DNA of 64,000 bases from Alphaproteobacteria bacterium (GTDB lineage: Bacteria > Pseudomonadota > Alphaproteobacteria > Micavibrionales > Micavibrionaceae), in NCBI GenBank assembly GCA_016125135.1, contig WGMJ01000003.1, positions 398,317-462,316 on the forward strand. Reading direction: 5' to 3'. Positions within the stretch are counted from its first letter, which is position 1. The number at the start of each line of letters is the position of its first letter. The position numbers and the translations under genes were made by a program. Positions 52,614 to 61,589 of this stretch are shown one piece after another. The notes under the pieces were generated by a model that was not told where the DNA came from, searched no databases, and saw only the letters and a program-made list of their open reading frames with translations.

Positions 52614-53180
52614 TTACCGGCCAAGCCCGTGGTAAAGCCCACAGCCATGGTTCTCGGCGAGGTCGCTTTCTTTCAGGTTCAGCTTGTCTTGCAAGTCGGC
52701 GTAGGTGTCCGCGCCCAGATGTGTGCCACAGAATTCCAGAAACGCGTATGCGGCTTTCAGATGTGAAGTGGGGTTACCAGTAATCCTGCCCACCTGTAGT
52801 CCAGCATCGGGCGCAAAAAACATGCTGAACACAGGGTAGTCAGTGTTCGGCTTGTTAATCTGCAATTTGATTGCCGGATGCTTGAGGTAGGTGCCCCTGA
52901 AACAGGTTTCAAGAGGGTCTGCTGAAAGCGCAGCTTCAAGCCCATGTTCTTTGGCAAAGAGACAAAGCCCGAGCATAAAATCACGATGCCCCAGTTGTTT
53001 AAAGAGAGAGACCGTTTCTTTTAAAAGTGCATGGTATTGCGCCTTTTGTGTCCCGGTATCAAGCCCGTCAATCATTGGCAGCTGGCTGGTTGACGGCACT
53101 TTTATATGGACGTCTTGTTTCTCGAGGAAAGAAAGTAGCGCAGCCTGTTTCAAGACGTGCGTAATGTCGCGTAGTTTCAT
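52614..53180 (-). CDS. Tandem unknown-family paralog A
   Basis: 188 residues of a family I do not recognise. Shared features with the next two genes: an opening DITHVLKQAALLSFLEKQD, then YHALLKETVSLFKQLGHRDFMLGL, FAKEHGLEAAL, PAIKLQI, GLQVGRITGNPTSHLKAAYAFLEFCGTH (named by SHLKAAYAFLEFC), and an ending DLAENHGCGLY. No signal peptide or enzyme motif. Probably a small mixed alpha/beta protein. It has its own leader of about 240 bases (53181-53422) and its own terminator, so it is a separate unit. Confidence 0.7.
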   Translation of the reverse strand: MKLRDITHVLKQAALLSFLEKQDVHIKVPSTSQLPMIDGLDTGTQKAQYHALLKETVSLFKQLGHRDFMLGLCLFAKEHGLEAALSADPLETCFRGTYLKHPAIKLQINKPNTDYPVFSMFFAPDAGLQVGRITGNPTSHLKAAYAFLEFCGTHLGADTYADLQDKLNLKESDLAENHGCGLYHGLGR

Positions 53181-53320
53181 TGTTAAACTCCGTTAATGTT
53201 AAAAATGATAAAAAGTGCTATGGCGCAGTTGGCGCATAGTCACAAAAACAAATTAATTGTGTGAAAAAGGCAGCAGTAATTACGGGCGGGAGGCCCATCG
53301 TAATTGTGTAGTCACATATT
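53181..53320 (-). repeat. Leader sequence shared by paralogs A and C, copy A
   Basis: Starting at the gene start, this region and 54645-54800 align over about 130 bases. Shared landmarks on the plus strand are the AACTCC ribosome-site complement, a run of A-rich bases, a GGCG...GGCGCA / GGCG...GGCTGCG block, GAAAAAGGCAGCAG versus GAAAAAGACAGCAG, and a GGC-GGCCC mini-hairpin. In this copy AATTACG and CGTAATT extend the hairpin. It points to duplication of gene plus leader. Confidence 0.6.
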
Positions 53321-53422
53321 GGTATGTGTGCCGCATAAAAAGAAGCATAGCAGAGATTTAACTAACTTTCCATTGGAATTTATAGTTATGCTAAAATTCA
53401 AAAAAAGCGTTTATGTTTATTA

Positions 53423-54025
53423 TTATCGACGATGATAATATAAACAAAAAATCTCCCGACTTTTAACTAACCCGCTTTTCGGCACATCAAAACTATCAAG
53501 CAGCTTACTGTAAGTATCGGGGCACATATGCTGCCCTAGAAACTCTATAACTGCGTGGGCAGCATTTAATTCAGAGGCGGATTCGTGTTGTAATCCTGAA
53601 ACCTGCAAGCTTGCCTGAGCAGTAAATAAGATACGCAACTTAGAAGAAGCTTGCCTGCAAGAGGCATCATGCCCTGGCGGCACAATTTGCAGCATAATTG
53701 CCGGAGGCTTTACCCGTCTTACATTGTTTTGTTCCAGAGTGCCACAATAGGATTTCTTTTCGGCTAGAAAAGCGGCACCAAATTCATGTTTTTTGGCTAG
53801 AAGGCTCAGTGCCATTAAAAAATCATAGTGATCAGAATTTATAAACAACTCTACGGTTTCTTTTAATTTTCTGTGATATTGCAGGTCTGAGTTAATTGTT
53901 TCGCCCGAATCTACTATGGGGTCTGGTATGGTTGAGGAACAAACACGTATTGCATCCTCCTTCTTATCAAGAAAAGCCAGTAAGGCAGCGTCTTTTAAAA
54001 CGGGTGTGATATCGCGTGGTTTCAT
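53423..54025 (-). CDS. Tandem unknown-family paralog B
   Basis: 200 residues, the most diverged of the three: DITPVLKDAALLAFLDKKED, YHRKLKETVELFINSDHYDFLMAL, LAKKHEFGAAF, PAIMLQI, LQVSGLQHESASELNAAHAVIEFLGQHM, ending SGLVKSREIFCLY. The insertion around residues 95-125 has extra Cys (SYCGTLEQ; DASCRQASS). It follows paralog C by 28 bases and so belongs to the same transcript. An imperfect hairpin overlaps its stop codon. Role unknown. Confidence 0.65.
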   Translation of the reverse strand: MKPRDITPVLKDAALLAFLDKKEDAIRVCSSTIPDPIVDSGETINSDLQYHRKLKETVELFINSDHYDFLMALSLLAKKHEFGAAFLAEKKSYCGTLEQNNVRRVKPPAIMLQIVPPGHDASCRQASSKLRILFTAQASLQVSGLQHESASELNAAHAVIEFLGQHMCPDTYSKLLDSFDVPKSGLVKSREIFCLYYHRR

Positions 54026-54053
54026 GGCGGGCTCCTAAAATAAAAATGCAAAT

Positions 54054-54644
54054 CTAGTTAAATTTAAAAGGTAACTTCTGGTAGTGAGACCCACTATAAT
54101 TCTCTGTCAAACCGCTTTCGCGGATGCTGAAATTATCCAGTAGCGCCGTATACTGTTCGGTTGTCATATGCTTTTCACAAAATTCAAGAAATGCGCAAGC
54201 GGCTCTTAAATGCGATGAAGAGTTTTGCTGAATGCCAAAAACCTGCAAACCCATACAAGGCCCGTATTTGATAATATAAGGATAAGCGCCTGACGTAGGC
54301 GCTGATATTTTCATGCATATGGCTGGATACGATATACTTGCGGGCACGCCGTCTCTTATGTTGATACATTTTTCGAAACTATCTATTTTAATGCCCACAT
54401 TAAAACCATGTTCCTTTGCAAATCTGGAAAGGCCCGTCATGAAATCGCGATGGCCCAGCTCCCTGCACAAAGAAATTGTTTCCCTTGTCATTTTCCGGTA
54501 AACCGCTTTTTGCTCGTGAATATCCAGGCCCTTTATATTGGCGTGAGAAGTTATATAAGGCCCTGAAATATGAGAGTCTTTGCCTGTTAGAAAGTTCAGT
54601 AAAAATGCCTGTTTTAGAACAAGCTTGATGTCTGGTAGTGTCAT
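54054..54644 (-). CDS. Tandem unknown-family paralog C
   Basis: 196 residues from the ATG at 54644, which has GGAG at the right distance. A start 4 codons earlier is less likely. It shows the shared pattern: DIKLVLKQAFLLNFLTGKDS, YRKMTRETISLCRELGHRDFMTGL, FAKEHGFNVGI, PAICMKI, LQVFGIQQNSSSHLRAACAFLEFC, ending SGLTENYSGSHY. Paralog A is closer to C than to B in the LGHRDFM and SHL(K/R)AA blocks. It is the first gene of the C-B unit. Its upstream region (54645-54873) resembles that of paralog A. Confidence 0.68.
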   Translation of the reverse strand: MTLPDIKLVLKQAFLLNFLTGKDSHISGPYITSHANIKGLDIHEQKAVYRKMTRETISLCRELGHRDFMTGLSRFAKEHGFNVGIKIDSFEKCINIRDGVPASISYPAICMKISAPTSGAYPYIIKYGPCMGLQVFGIQQNSSSHLRAACAFLEFCEKHMTTEQYTALLDNFSIRESGLTENYSGSHYQKLPFKFN

Positions 54645-54800
54645 AATGAACTCCATGAAAAGTGAGATAAAAAAAATGAAAATACGGGCGTTAGGCTGCG
54701 TATATCATGATTGGGTTAATTGGGAAAAAGACAGCAGAAATGAGGGCTTAGGCCCACCAAGAAATTATTGTGAAGACAAAACGTTGCTGCATGTGAAGAA
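54645..54800 (-). repeat. Leader sequence shared by paralogs A and C, copy C
   Basis: Counterpart of 53181-53320, upstream of paralog C. It keeps GAAAAAGACAGCAG and GGGCTTAGGCCC. The outer stem of the hairpin is lost. A 55-codon plus-strand reading frame (54655-54822) runs through it but has no counterpart in the other copy, so I do not treat it as a gene. Confidence 0.55.
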
Positions 54801-54873
54801 AGATATCATAAAGACGTATTAACTTTCAATGTTTTTCTTGCTTTTCGCGCACTAACTTCGCTATGAAGGCTTT

Positions 54874-55854
54874 ATGGGTAGGGCAAAAATTATAAAAAAC
54901 TTTGCAAGCAGGCTGGCTGATTTTGACCAGCGTGCAGACACTGCAACACCTGCTCTTGTTCTCCCTTTTCCGACTGGTCGCGCATATAAAAGAAAAGATG
55001 GCCTGCCGTGTTTCGACGAGGTGTTTTTCAAGCCTATCGGTGAAGATGTGGTACGGCATAGAAGGCAACAGGAGGTTATCGCCGAAAACAAAGCTATTCG
55101 TAACGGAGTTTATATCGGCACAGCAGGCATCGCTAATTACGGCTACATGGCACATTCTCGCGCAAGCGCTGCAATTTTATTCGACATTAACCCTCTACAA
55201 AGACTTCTGCATGAAGAAATGATAAAAATATTTGCGGCGAACCCGACTTTAGAAGGTGCGCAAAAAGAGTTGCTGGAATTACCCCAGCGTTTCATAAAGC
55301 GTGTTGAATCATCCCTTACAAAAGAGCAGGTAGAAAAATTGAAGGGTGTAGGCGTTCTTAAGAATCCACGAGTGAATCCATCCTACGTTGTGTCCTACAG
55401 GGATCCGGAAATATTTTCCGAAGAGCTTGCAAGTTTTATAGGCATGCCCCGTGAGGATCGCACAGATCGCCGTCACCCGATCATGGGGCTGGATGACCGG
55501 AAAACCTATGCACATTTACATGCGCTCGCAAAAAATAATGCCATTGCTTGTGTTACGCTGGATATAAAAGATACAAAAGGTTGGCAGGTTATTACCAAAC
55601 ACATCAAGGCAAATGGCGCAGAAGTCTCTTTGGCCTATGTCAGTAATATTTTCTATTTTATGCGTGGGCAGGAGGTTGATTTTGCTCACACACCTTTACT
55701 AAAAGGATCGCTCGAAAAAGCATGGCGTAATGTTAACAGGCTGGCGCCTTTATACACACTCTATGGTCATGGGCGTGCGCATACACTTAAAATGTCCGAT
55801 GAGGGTATTGTGCCGCGCGTAAGTGTGCTTGTCTGTCAGGGTATCCACTTTTAA
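54874..55854 (+). CDS. Possible SAM-dependent methyltransferase-like protein
   Basis: 326 residues, soluble. The segment [33 protein letters not shown] (in pieces: [12 protein letters not shown] and [11 protein letters not shown]) looks like a Rossmann nucleotide or SAM site, with an acidic residue after the second strand. It recalls the LIC10091-type group of uncharacterised proteins. Further blocks are [17 protein letters not shown], a second nucleotide-fold-like strand, and [16 protein letters not shown] cannot name a substrate. The gene is convergent with accC (4-base overlap) and divergent from paralog C. Confidence 0.6.
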   Translation: MGRAKIIKNFASRLADFDQRADTATPALVLPFPTGRAYKRKDGLPCFDEVFFKPIGEDVVRHRRQQEVIAENKAIRNGVYIGTAGIANYGYMAHSRASAAILFDINPLQRLLHEEMIKIFAANPTLEGAQKELLELPQRFIKRVESSLTKEQVEKLKGVGVLKNPRVNPSYVVSYRDPEIFSEELASFIGMPREDRTDRRHPIMGLDDRKTYAHLHALAKNNAIACVTLDIKDTKGWQVITKHIKANGAEVSLAYVSNIFYFMRGQEVDFAHTPLLKGSLEKAWRNVNRLAPLYTLYGHGRAHTLKMSDEGIVPRVSVLVCQGIHF

Positions 55855-57209
55855 GCTGCGTCTTTAAGTGCTTCTTTGGCAAGTTCTTTTTCAAGCCAGT
55901 GGATTGTGTATTCGCCTTTGATAAATTCAGGCTGTTCGGTAATCCAGTGATGAAGTGGCAATGTTGTTTTTACACCATCAACAACTGTTTCCATGATCGC
56001 GCGGCGTAAACGGCGTAAACATTCTTCACGGTTGCGACCGTGGACAATCAGTTTGCCGATCATTGAATCGTAATTGGGGGGGATGCGGTAGCCGTTATAA
56101 ACAGCGCTATCAAAACGCACGCCCAAGCCACCGGCCGCGTGGAATTGCTTGATCTCACCCGGGCAGGGGATAAAGGTTTGCGGGTCTTCTGCGTTAATAC
56201 GCACTTCAATCGCGTGCCCACGTAAGCGGATTTTATCTTTCTGAACGGTCAGTTCCTCGCCTGCCGCGACGCGGATCTGCTCTGCTACAAGGTCAATCCC
56301 TGTAATCATTTCTGTAACAGGGTGTTCCACCTGAATACGTGTATTCATTTCCATGAAATAGAATTCACCGTTTTCGTACAGAAATTCAATTGTACCAGCA
56401 CCGACATAGCCCATTTTGCGCATCGCATCTGCTGCAAGCCCGCCGATTTTATCACGCAGCTCGTCTGTAATAACTGGGCTTGGTGCTTCTTCAACCACTT
56501 TCTGATGGCGGCGCTGGACCGAGCAATCACGCTCGCCCAGATGAATGGCATTGCCATGCTTGTCGCCAAACACTTGAATTTCAATATGCTTCGGCTTTTC
56601 AAGGAATTTCTCGATGTAAACAGTATCATCACCGAAATTTGCTTTTGCTTCCGAGCGCGCTGTGCCGAATTGTTCCTTGAACTCATCTGCAGAGCGCACA
56701 ACTTTCATACCGCGGCCGCCGCCGCCTGAAGCGGCCTTAATGATAACGGGGAAGCCCATTTCTTTGGCAATCTTTAAGCCCACTTCTGCGTTTTCAACGG
56801 CGCCATCAGAACCGGGAACAACAGGCAGGCCGAGCTCGATCGCTGTTTTTTTTGCCTGTACCTTATCGCCCATAATATCAATATGCTCGGCTTTAGGGCC
56901 AATGAAAGTAAAGCCGTGCTCTTCAACCATGCGTACAAACGCGGAATTTTCAGAAAGGAATCCGTAACCCGGGTGAATAGCATCAGCGCCTGTCAGGGCA
57001 GCGGCAGAAAGAATAGCATGAATGTTCAGATAGCTGTCACGTGCGGGTGGCGGGCCAATACAAACGCTTTCATCAGCCAAGCGCACAGCCATAGAATTGG
57101 CATCGGCAGTCGAGTGCACAACAACTGTTTGCACACCCATCTCCTTACACGCCCTGTGAATACGGAGTGCAATCTCGCCGCGGTTGGCAATAAGGACTTT
57201 TTTGAACAT
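55851..57209 (-). CDS. accC: Acetyl-CoA carboxylase, biotin carboxylase subunit
   Basis: Carboxylates the biotin on AccB, the first half-reaction of fatty-acid synthesis. 452 residues, normal. ATP-grasp enzyme with [19 protein letters not shown] at the N-terminus, [14 protein letters not shown], the glycine-rich loop [34 protein letters not shown] (named by KPKHIEIQV), and [16 protein letters not shown] with catalytic Glu and Arg. It follows accB, but with a GNAT gene between them, which is unusual. It is 2 bases past that gene's stop. Confidence 0.97.
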   Translation of the reverse strand: MFKKVLIANRGEIALRIHRACKEMGVQTVVVHSTADANSMAVRLADESVCIGPPPARDSYLNIHAILSAAALTGADAIHPGYGFLSENSAFVRMVEEHGFTFIGPKAEHIDIMGDKVQAKKTAIELGLPVVPGSDGAVENAEVGLKIAKEMGFPVIIKAASGGGGRGMKVVRSADEFKEQFGTARSEAKANFGDDTVYIEKFLEKPKHIEIQVFGDKHGNAIHLGERDCSVQRRHQKVVEEAPSPVITDELRDKIGGLAADAMRKMGYVGAGTIEFLYENGEFYFMEMNTRIQVEHPVTEMITGIDLVAEQIRVAAGEELTVQKDKIRLRGHAIEVRINAEDPQTFIPCPGEIKQFHAAGGLGVRFDSAVYNGYRIPPNYDSMIGKLIVHGRNREECLRRLRRAIMETVVDGVKTTLPLHHWITEQPEFIKGEYTIHWLEKELAKEALKDAA

Positions 57210-57210
57210 T

Positions 57211-57708
57211 CTAGGCCAGTTCCTTTCTCATCAGGTGATCGCCTTCTGGATTAATTCCACACAAATCACGAATACGTGCCATATGTTTGTATCCATGCTT
57301 TTCATAAAGGCCAGCTTGGGTCGACGTAAATAAAAATATCTCTTTAAATCCTTGTCGGATTGCTTCAGTTTCTACGGTTTTAATAAGAAGGGTCGCAATG
57401 CCTTTCTGGCGGTATTTAGGGTGCACAAATAAAGAAGCCAGCCATGGATAAATATCAGGACGGTCAGGATGATCATTGTTTTTAAAGCTTATCATTCCAG
57501 CAGGTTTTCCGCTTGCTACAGCCATCCATGTCTGCATCAGGGGGTTACCTTCAGATGCTGTATTGTTATAACGCTCTAAAGCTTGTTGAAGCGTATAGGT
57601 TTGTGTATCAACGGCTTGAGAACTCCATTCACCATAGCTCCACGCAGCACACACATTACGAAAGAGATCAGGGCAGTCGCGCAGATTGGTTATTTCAAAT
57701 CCGGTCAT
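57211..57708 (-). CDS. GNAT-family N-acetyltransferase between accB and accC
   Basis: 165 residues. GNAT motif A is [24 protein letters not shown] with the RQKGIA pyrophosphate loop, followed by a [28 protein letters not shown] tail (LYEKHGYK matches the family). It lies between accB (9 bases away) and accC (1 base away). All three are on one strand and surely co-transcribed. The acceptor is unknown. A product linked to fatty-acid or CoA metabolism is possible but unsupported. Confidence 0.85.
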   Translation of the reverse strand: MTGFEITNLRDCPDLFRNVCAAWSYGEWSSQAVDTQTYTLQQALERYNNTASEGNPLMQTWMAVASGKPAGMISFKNNDHPDRPDIYPWLASLFVHPKYRQKGIATLLIKTVETEAIRQGFKEIFLFTSTQAGLYEKHGYKHMARIRDLCGINPEGDHLMRKELA

Positions 57709-57717
57709 TTTTTAGAA

Positions 57718-58251
57718 CTATTCGACTACCATCAATACTTCGCCGAATTCAATGGGCTTGCCATTCTCGACGAGGATCTGTGAAACAACACCGCTCTTCG
57801 GTGCTTTGATCGGGTTCATGACCTTCATCGCTTCGATAATCATCAATGTGTCGCCTTCTTTTACAGTCGCACCTTTTGATACAAACGCAGGCGCGCCAGG
57901 TTCAGCAGCCATATAAGCTGTACCGACCATTGGTGATGTAACAGCGCCTGGTGTGTCGGCTGTTACGGCGGCAGGTGTTGCGGGAGCTTTAATGGCGGCG
58001 GGGTCAGACGGCATCACGTCACGCACATTCACAGGCGCTGCGGCAAACGGGTGACCAGCGGCAATGCCGCCTTTATTTACGCGAAGCAAACGCTCGCCTT
58101 CGGCGACTTCGATTTCAGTGAGGCCGGTTTCGTCGAGCAGTTTGGCAAGCTGGCGAATAGCGGCAGCATCAATATTGAACTTGTTACCTTTAGATGAATT
58201 TTCTGGCACGGAGGAAATCCTTGATACAGTGCTTTTTGGTTTTGCGGGCAT
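57718..58251 (-). CDS. accB: Acetyl-CoA carboxylase biotin carboxyl carrier protein
   Basis: 177 residues. The C-terminal 80 residues are the biotinyl domain with the thumb segment and EAMKVMNPIKAPKSG, whose Lys is biotinylated. The N-terminal part IDAAAIRQLAKLLDETGLTEIEV with ERLLRVNK forms the docking region, followed by a Pro/Ala/Thr linker (AIKAPATPAAVTADT). The overall length is slightly over the average, due to the first 25 residues (PAKPKSTVSRISSV...). It opens the accB-GNAT-accC operon. Confidence 0.96.
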   Translation of the reverse strand: MPAKPKSTVSRISSVPENSSKGNKFNIDAAAIRQLAKLLDETGLTEIEVAEGERLLRVNKGGIAAGHPFAAAPVNVRDVMPSDPAAIKAPATPAAVTADTPGAVTSPMVGTAYMAAEPGAPAFVSKGATVKEGDTLMIIEAMKVMNPIKAPKSGVVSQILVENGKPIEFGEVLMVVE

Positions 58252-58327
58252 TCGCCCTTGTTACTGAAAAAGGGACTTAAAGTCAAAGCAAAGCCATCTT
58301 ATTTTCCCTAATAATGTTGGTTTATGC

Positions 58328-58813
58328 CTAGTGGTGGTGACCATGGCTGGTCGCATCCTTTTCAGGTGATGCCGCGCGGCTTTCAACAGTTGTTGTCAGC
58401 TCATGTGCATCGCGAACACCATCTTCGCTCTCGAAGGTCAGGCCCAGCTTCACCATATCACCGAGCGCCAGCTTTTCATGAAGGCCGATAAACATGATGT
58501 GATCGCCTTGTGGTTTTAATGTCAGCGTGCCATGTGGTGCGATCTCGAGCGTTTCCGCTTGCCGCATTCTCATGACACCCTTTTCATCAATCTGCATTGT
58601 ATGCAGCTCTGTTTTCTCGGCAATGCCGCTTTCGGCTTTTGTCAGCTTTACGGCCTTGTCGCTCTCGTTTGTTACAGTCAGGAATGCAGCCGCGGTTTTT
58701 CCACTCGATTCAAAAATCTTTATATCTTTCACTGAAACGAGACTTTCAGCACTCGCAACATTCATCCAGAGAAGGCAGGCAAGAAATAGGGCTAAAGGTT
58801 TATTCTGTTTCAT
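58328..58813 (-). CDS. PCuAC copper chaperone
   Basis: 161 residues with a signal peptide (LALFLACLLWMNVASA). The PCuAC motif is present as spaced ligands: His in LHTMQID, Met in RMRQ, and His and Met in GDHIMFIGL. It carries copper in the periplasm to oxidase CuA. The C-terminus has a His-rich tail (SHGHHH) likely to bind metal too. It overlaps the upstream thiol-protein gene by 14 bases, so the two are coupled. It may aid the oxidase of the cta locus 17 kb away. Confidence 0.9.
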   Translation of the reverse strand: MKQNKPLALFLACLLWMNVASAESLVSVKDIKIFESSGKTAAAFLTVTNESDKAVKLTKAESGIAEKTELHTMQIDEKGVMRMRQAETLEIAPHGTLTLKPQGDHIMFIGLHEKLALGDMVKLGLTFESEDGVRDAHELTTTVESRAASPEKDATSHGHHH

Positions 58814-59420
58814 CCAGTGTTCTTCTCTCGGCTTCGTTAATCATATGTTTGAAATCTCCAACGGTTGGCACGCCTTCTTCAGGCATAAATTTTTTGCCGT
58901 TAAAATAGTAAGTAGGAACAGCTGCAATACCCATGGCGCGGGCACTACCAATTGCGGCAGCAACAGTGCCGCGTACATCACTCTCTTCGACATCAGCTTC
59001 CAACTGTAAAATATCAAGCCCTACTTGTGCTGCGTAGGTGCGGATTGTGACCATATCGAGATTCTGATGGTTTGCGAGGAGTACTTTTGCAAACTCTTCC
59101 ATCTTGCCCTGCTTGCTGGCGGCAAAAACCATTCTTGCAATCGGCTCACTGTTGCCGCCCAGTAGTGGAAAGGGTCGCATAATTAGTTTCACGCGAGTGT
59201 CACCCTTCATAGCTTCCCACAATACTTTATGTACGACAGGGCAGTGGGGGCAGGTGAAATCGAGGTATTCGACAATTGTAACGGTGCCATGCGGGTTACC
59301 AAACACAATCGAGTTACCCTGTGGCTTATCAAAACTATTGAGGGCCTGCCAGCGTTGGTAGGTCAAAATCCCGCCCACCACAACAAGGATGAGCAGGATG
59401 ATCGTGATAAAAGTCCGCAT
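58800..59420 (-). CDS. DsbA-fold periplasmic thiol protein 1
   Basis: 206 residues, one N-terminal signal anchor (ITIILLILVVVGGILTY) and a DsbA-type thioredoxin fold with the active-site Cys pair in FTCPHCPVVH (CPHC) and the cis-Pro in AVPTYYF. It may oxidise or isomerise disulphides, or reduce the copper site cysteines of oxidase subunit II with the PCuAC protein encoded next. It follows the second DsbA-fold gene by 11 bases and overlaps the PCuAC gene. CPHC is the redox motif of strong oxidants such as DsbA. Confidence 0.9.
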   Translation of the reverse strand: MRTFITIILLILVVVGGILTYQRWQALNSFDKPQGNSIVFGNPHGTVTIVEYLDFTCPHCPVVHKVLWEAMKGDTRVKLIMRPFPLLGGNSEPIARMVFAASKQGKMEEFAKVLLANHQNLDMVTIRTYAAQVGLDILQLEADVEESDVRGTVAAAIGSARAMGIAAVPTYYFNGKKFMPEEGVPTVGDFKHMINEAERRTLDETE

Positions 59421-59431
59421 CTGATCGTAAT

Positions 59432-60148
59432 TTATTTCAAGGCGTCTTGCATTGTTTCAACAGGGACAGCGCCCGGCATCAATGTTTCGCCAATCACGAA
59501 GGCGGGTGTGCCGCTGATGCCCAGCTTTTGTGCAAGTTGCTGGTTCTGCTCCAGTCTTTTCTTCACAGCATCACTCTCGGCATCTTTTTTGAGTTTGTCG
59601 ACATTCAGGCCGACTTCTTCTGCCATCTTCGTGAGAGTCTCTTCATTTTTCTCACCTTGGAAGTGCATAAGGGCTTGGTGGTATTCCCAATATTTGCCTT
59701 GCTTGTTCGCGGCAAGTGCATAACGTGCAGCAAGGTTGGAAGAAGGGCTCAGAATAGGAAGTTCAACAAAAACGAATTTCAGATCCTTGTTGTCCTCGAT
59801 AAGTTTTGCAACAGCATCAATAGACTTTTTACAGTAACCACAGTTGTAGTCGAAAAATTCAGCCGCAACTTTTTTGCCTTTTTTGTTTCCTGCAAAGGGC
59901 TGTGATGAATCGTGGAAAAGCGCCTGCTTTTCTTTTTTCACGTTTTCAGCGCCCTCAGCCTGACGTTTTGCTTGCTCATCGGCCTGGAATTTTTGTACTG
60001 ACTGCAAAATCAGGTCACCATTGTTAGAGATGGTTTCCTTGACAAGCGCTTCAACAGCTTCTTTCTGGGCAGCGCTTAAAGCTTCTTCAGCGCGCAGGGT
60101 GGAAACAGGGGCCAGTAAAAGGGCGGCCATCATAAGAAAACGGATCAT
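59432..60148 (-). CDS. DsbA-fold periplasmic thiol protein 2 (ScsC/BdbD-like)
   Basis: 238 residues with a signal peptide (FLMMAALLLAPVSTLRA), then a helical extension of about 65 residues (AQKEAVEALVKETIS; KFQADEQAKRQAEGAENVKK) that resembles the oligomerisation arm of ScsC-type disulphide isomerases, and a DsbA-fold domain with CGYC in FDYNCGYCKKSI. The cis-Pro is in GTPAFVIG. ScsC proteins shuffle disulphides and protect against copper. Together with protein 1 and PCuAC it forms a periplasmic thiol/copper group. Confidence 0.9.
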   Translation of the reverse strand: MIRFLMMAALLLAPVSTLRAEEALSAAQKEAVEALVKETISNNGDLILQSVQKFQADEQAKRQAEGAENVKKEKQALFHDSSQPFAGNKKGKKVAAEFFDYNCGYCKKSIDAVAKLIEDNKDLKFVFVELPILSPSSNLAARYALAANKQGKYWEYHQALMHFQGEKNEETLTKMAEEVGLNVDKLKKDAESDAVKKRLEQNQQLAQKLGISGTPAFVIGETLMPGAVPVETMQDALK

Positions 60149-60228
60149 CGGATGAAACTCCTTGGAGAAAAGATTGATATAACCTCAGTAATCTAAGCTG
60201 AAATGGTTAAAAATTCTACTCCTGCGGG

Positions 60229-61572
60229 CTAATCTTCATCATTTTCGGCGGTTTTTATTTGCTGTAATAGGTCCTGTAGTTGGATATACTCGCGGCTGCC
60301 TGCAGGGAAAGCGCCCTCAAGCCGTTTCACAAGCTCTTTGGTCCGCTTTTTATCCTTTTTCAGGAAGGCTTCTTCCGCCAAATTCAAATGCGCGGTTTTT
60401 TCATCGCCCGCGCGGCCATAGGCGGTGGCCAACAAGCGGTAAATTTTCGGCATTCGTGGTTCATCCTGCTTGGCGCGCTTCAGAAGTGCGATCACTTCTT
60501 GCAGTTCCTGCTGTGTTGCCTGCGGGCGGCTTAGAAGCGCTTGTGCCAAATCCATGCGTATAAAAGCGCTATGAGGTAAAGCGCCAAGTGCGGCACGGTA
60601 GAGGGCAATACTTTCATTTACTTTGCCGGATGCAAATAGAATTTGCGCCTGCTGTTCTTTGAAATAGGGATTGGCTGGCGCTTCTTTCAACAAGCCATCC
60701 ATCAAGCTAATGGCTGACGCATGTGAGTCCTTGCGGTAGAGGGCAATGGCATGTGCATACCGTGCAGCAACGCTTGTATCGTTGGCGGGGTAATAAGAAT
60801 TGACCTGTTGCGGTTTTGTATAGCCTATTAATTTGGCTCGCATCAATTTGTGTTGTTCAATTCTTGTTTTGTTATCCATCACACCTGTATCGCCGCCCTG
60901 TAGCCGTGCTTCAATTGTTGTGATGCGGTCACGTGTCAAAGGGTGGGTTCGCACATAGGCATTTTGTTGGCCGGCGGGCAGTAACTCCTGGTCTTCAAGT
61001 GTTTTAAAGAATTCCAGAAAACCTTTGCTGCTCATATCGGCGCTCGCAAGAAAGCGCATCGCGGCCTGGTCGGCGCTCGCTTCTTGTGTACGGCTGAAAT
61101 GCAGGTAATTCGTCATGCCAACACTTTGCCCCAGCATAGCGCCGGCCGAGGCAGCACCACCCTCACCTGTGAGCGCAGCGACGCCAAGGCCCAACACAGT
61201 GCCAAGGATCGCTTCAAACGAAGCGTTTTCCATCGCGCCGCGCGCGCGGATCAGGTGCCCGCCCGAAATATGCCCTAGCTCGTGTGCAGTAACGCCCAGC
61301 AATTCATTGGGTGTTTTTGTGCGTTCAATCAGGCCGGTGTAAATAAAAATATTCGGTCCGCCGGCAACAAAGGCATTTAAGTCAGGGCTTTGTACCAGAA
61401 TAAATCGCACAGTTTCAGGACTAAGCCCTGCAGCTTGTATCAGTGGTTTGCTCCATGCTTTCAGGTAGTCTTCAACCTCTGTATCACGCACAATCACCAT
61501 GTCTGCGGATTGCGCATAGGCTTGTGGCGGCAACAACAGGATAAAAACAGCGAGCAGGAACCGTAAAAACAT
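60229..61572 (-). CDS. M48-family periplasmic metalloprotease with TPR tail (BepA-like)
   Basis: 447 residues with a signal peptide (FLLAVFILLLPPQAYA). The zinc motif is TAHELGHISGGH (HExxH) near residue 90, with a downstream Glu in QEASADQAAMRF as third ligand. The second half is TPR repeats (ALYRKDSHASAISLMDGLL; ALLSRPQATQQELQEVIAL). This BepA layout degrades misassembled outer-membrane proteins and aids LptD folding in E. coli, which matches an organism with LptE. The terminal 20 residues are acidic. It is divergent from the gene at 61590. Confidence 0.92.
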   Translation of the reverse strand: MFLRFLLAVFILLLPPQAYAQSADMVIVRDTEVEDYLKAWSKPLIQAAGLSPETVRFILVQSPDLNAFVAGGPNIFIYTGLIERTKTPNELLGVTAHELGHISGGHLIRARGAMENASFEAILGTVLGLGVAALTGEGGAASAGAMLGQSVGMTNYLHFSRTQEASADQAAMRFLASADMSSKGFLEFFKTLEDQELLPAGQQNAYVRTHPLTRDRITTIEARLQGGDTGVMDNKTRIEQHKLMRAKLIGYTKPQQVNSYYPANDTSVAARYAHAIALYRKDSHASAISLMDGLLKEAPANPYFKEQQAQILFASGKVNESIALYRAALGALPHSAFIRMDLAQALLSRPQATQQELQEVIALLKRAKQDEPRMPKIYRLLATAYGRAGDEKTAHLNLAEEAFLKKDKKRTKELVKRLEGAFPAGSREYIQLQDLLQQIKTAENDED

Positions 61573-61589
61573 GCTTATATATATAAACG

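Noticed and set aside
53411..53436. TATTATC...GATAATA hairpin at the end of paralog B as a terminator
   Set aside because: It overlaps the stop codon, is AT-only, and the T-run is about 14 bases away, so the geometry is poor.
54655..54822. A 55-codon plus-strand reading frame in the leader of paralog C
   Set aside because: The related leader of paralog A has no matching frame, there is no convincing ribosome site, and the shared similarity is at DNA level rather than protein level.
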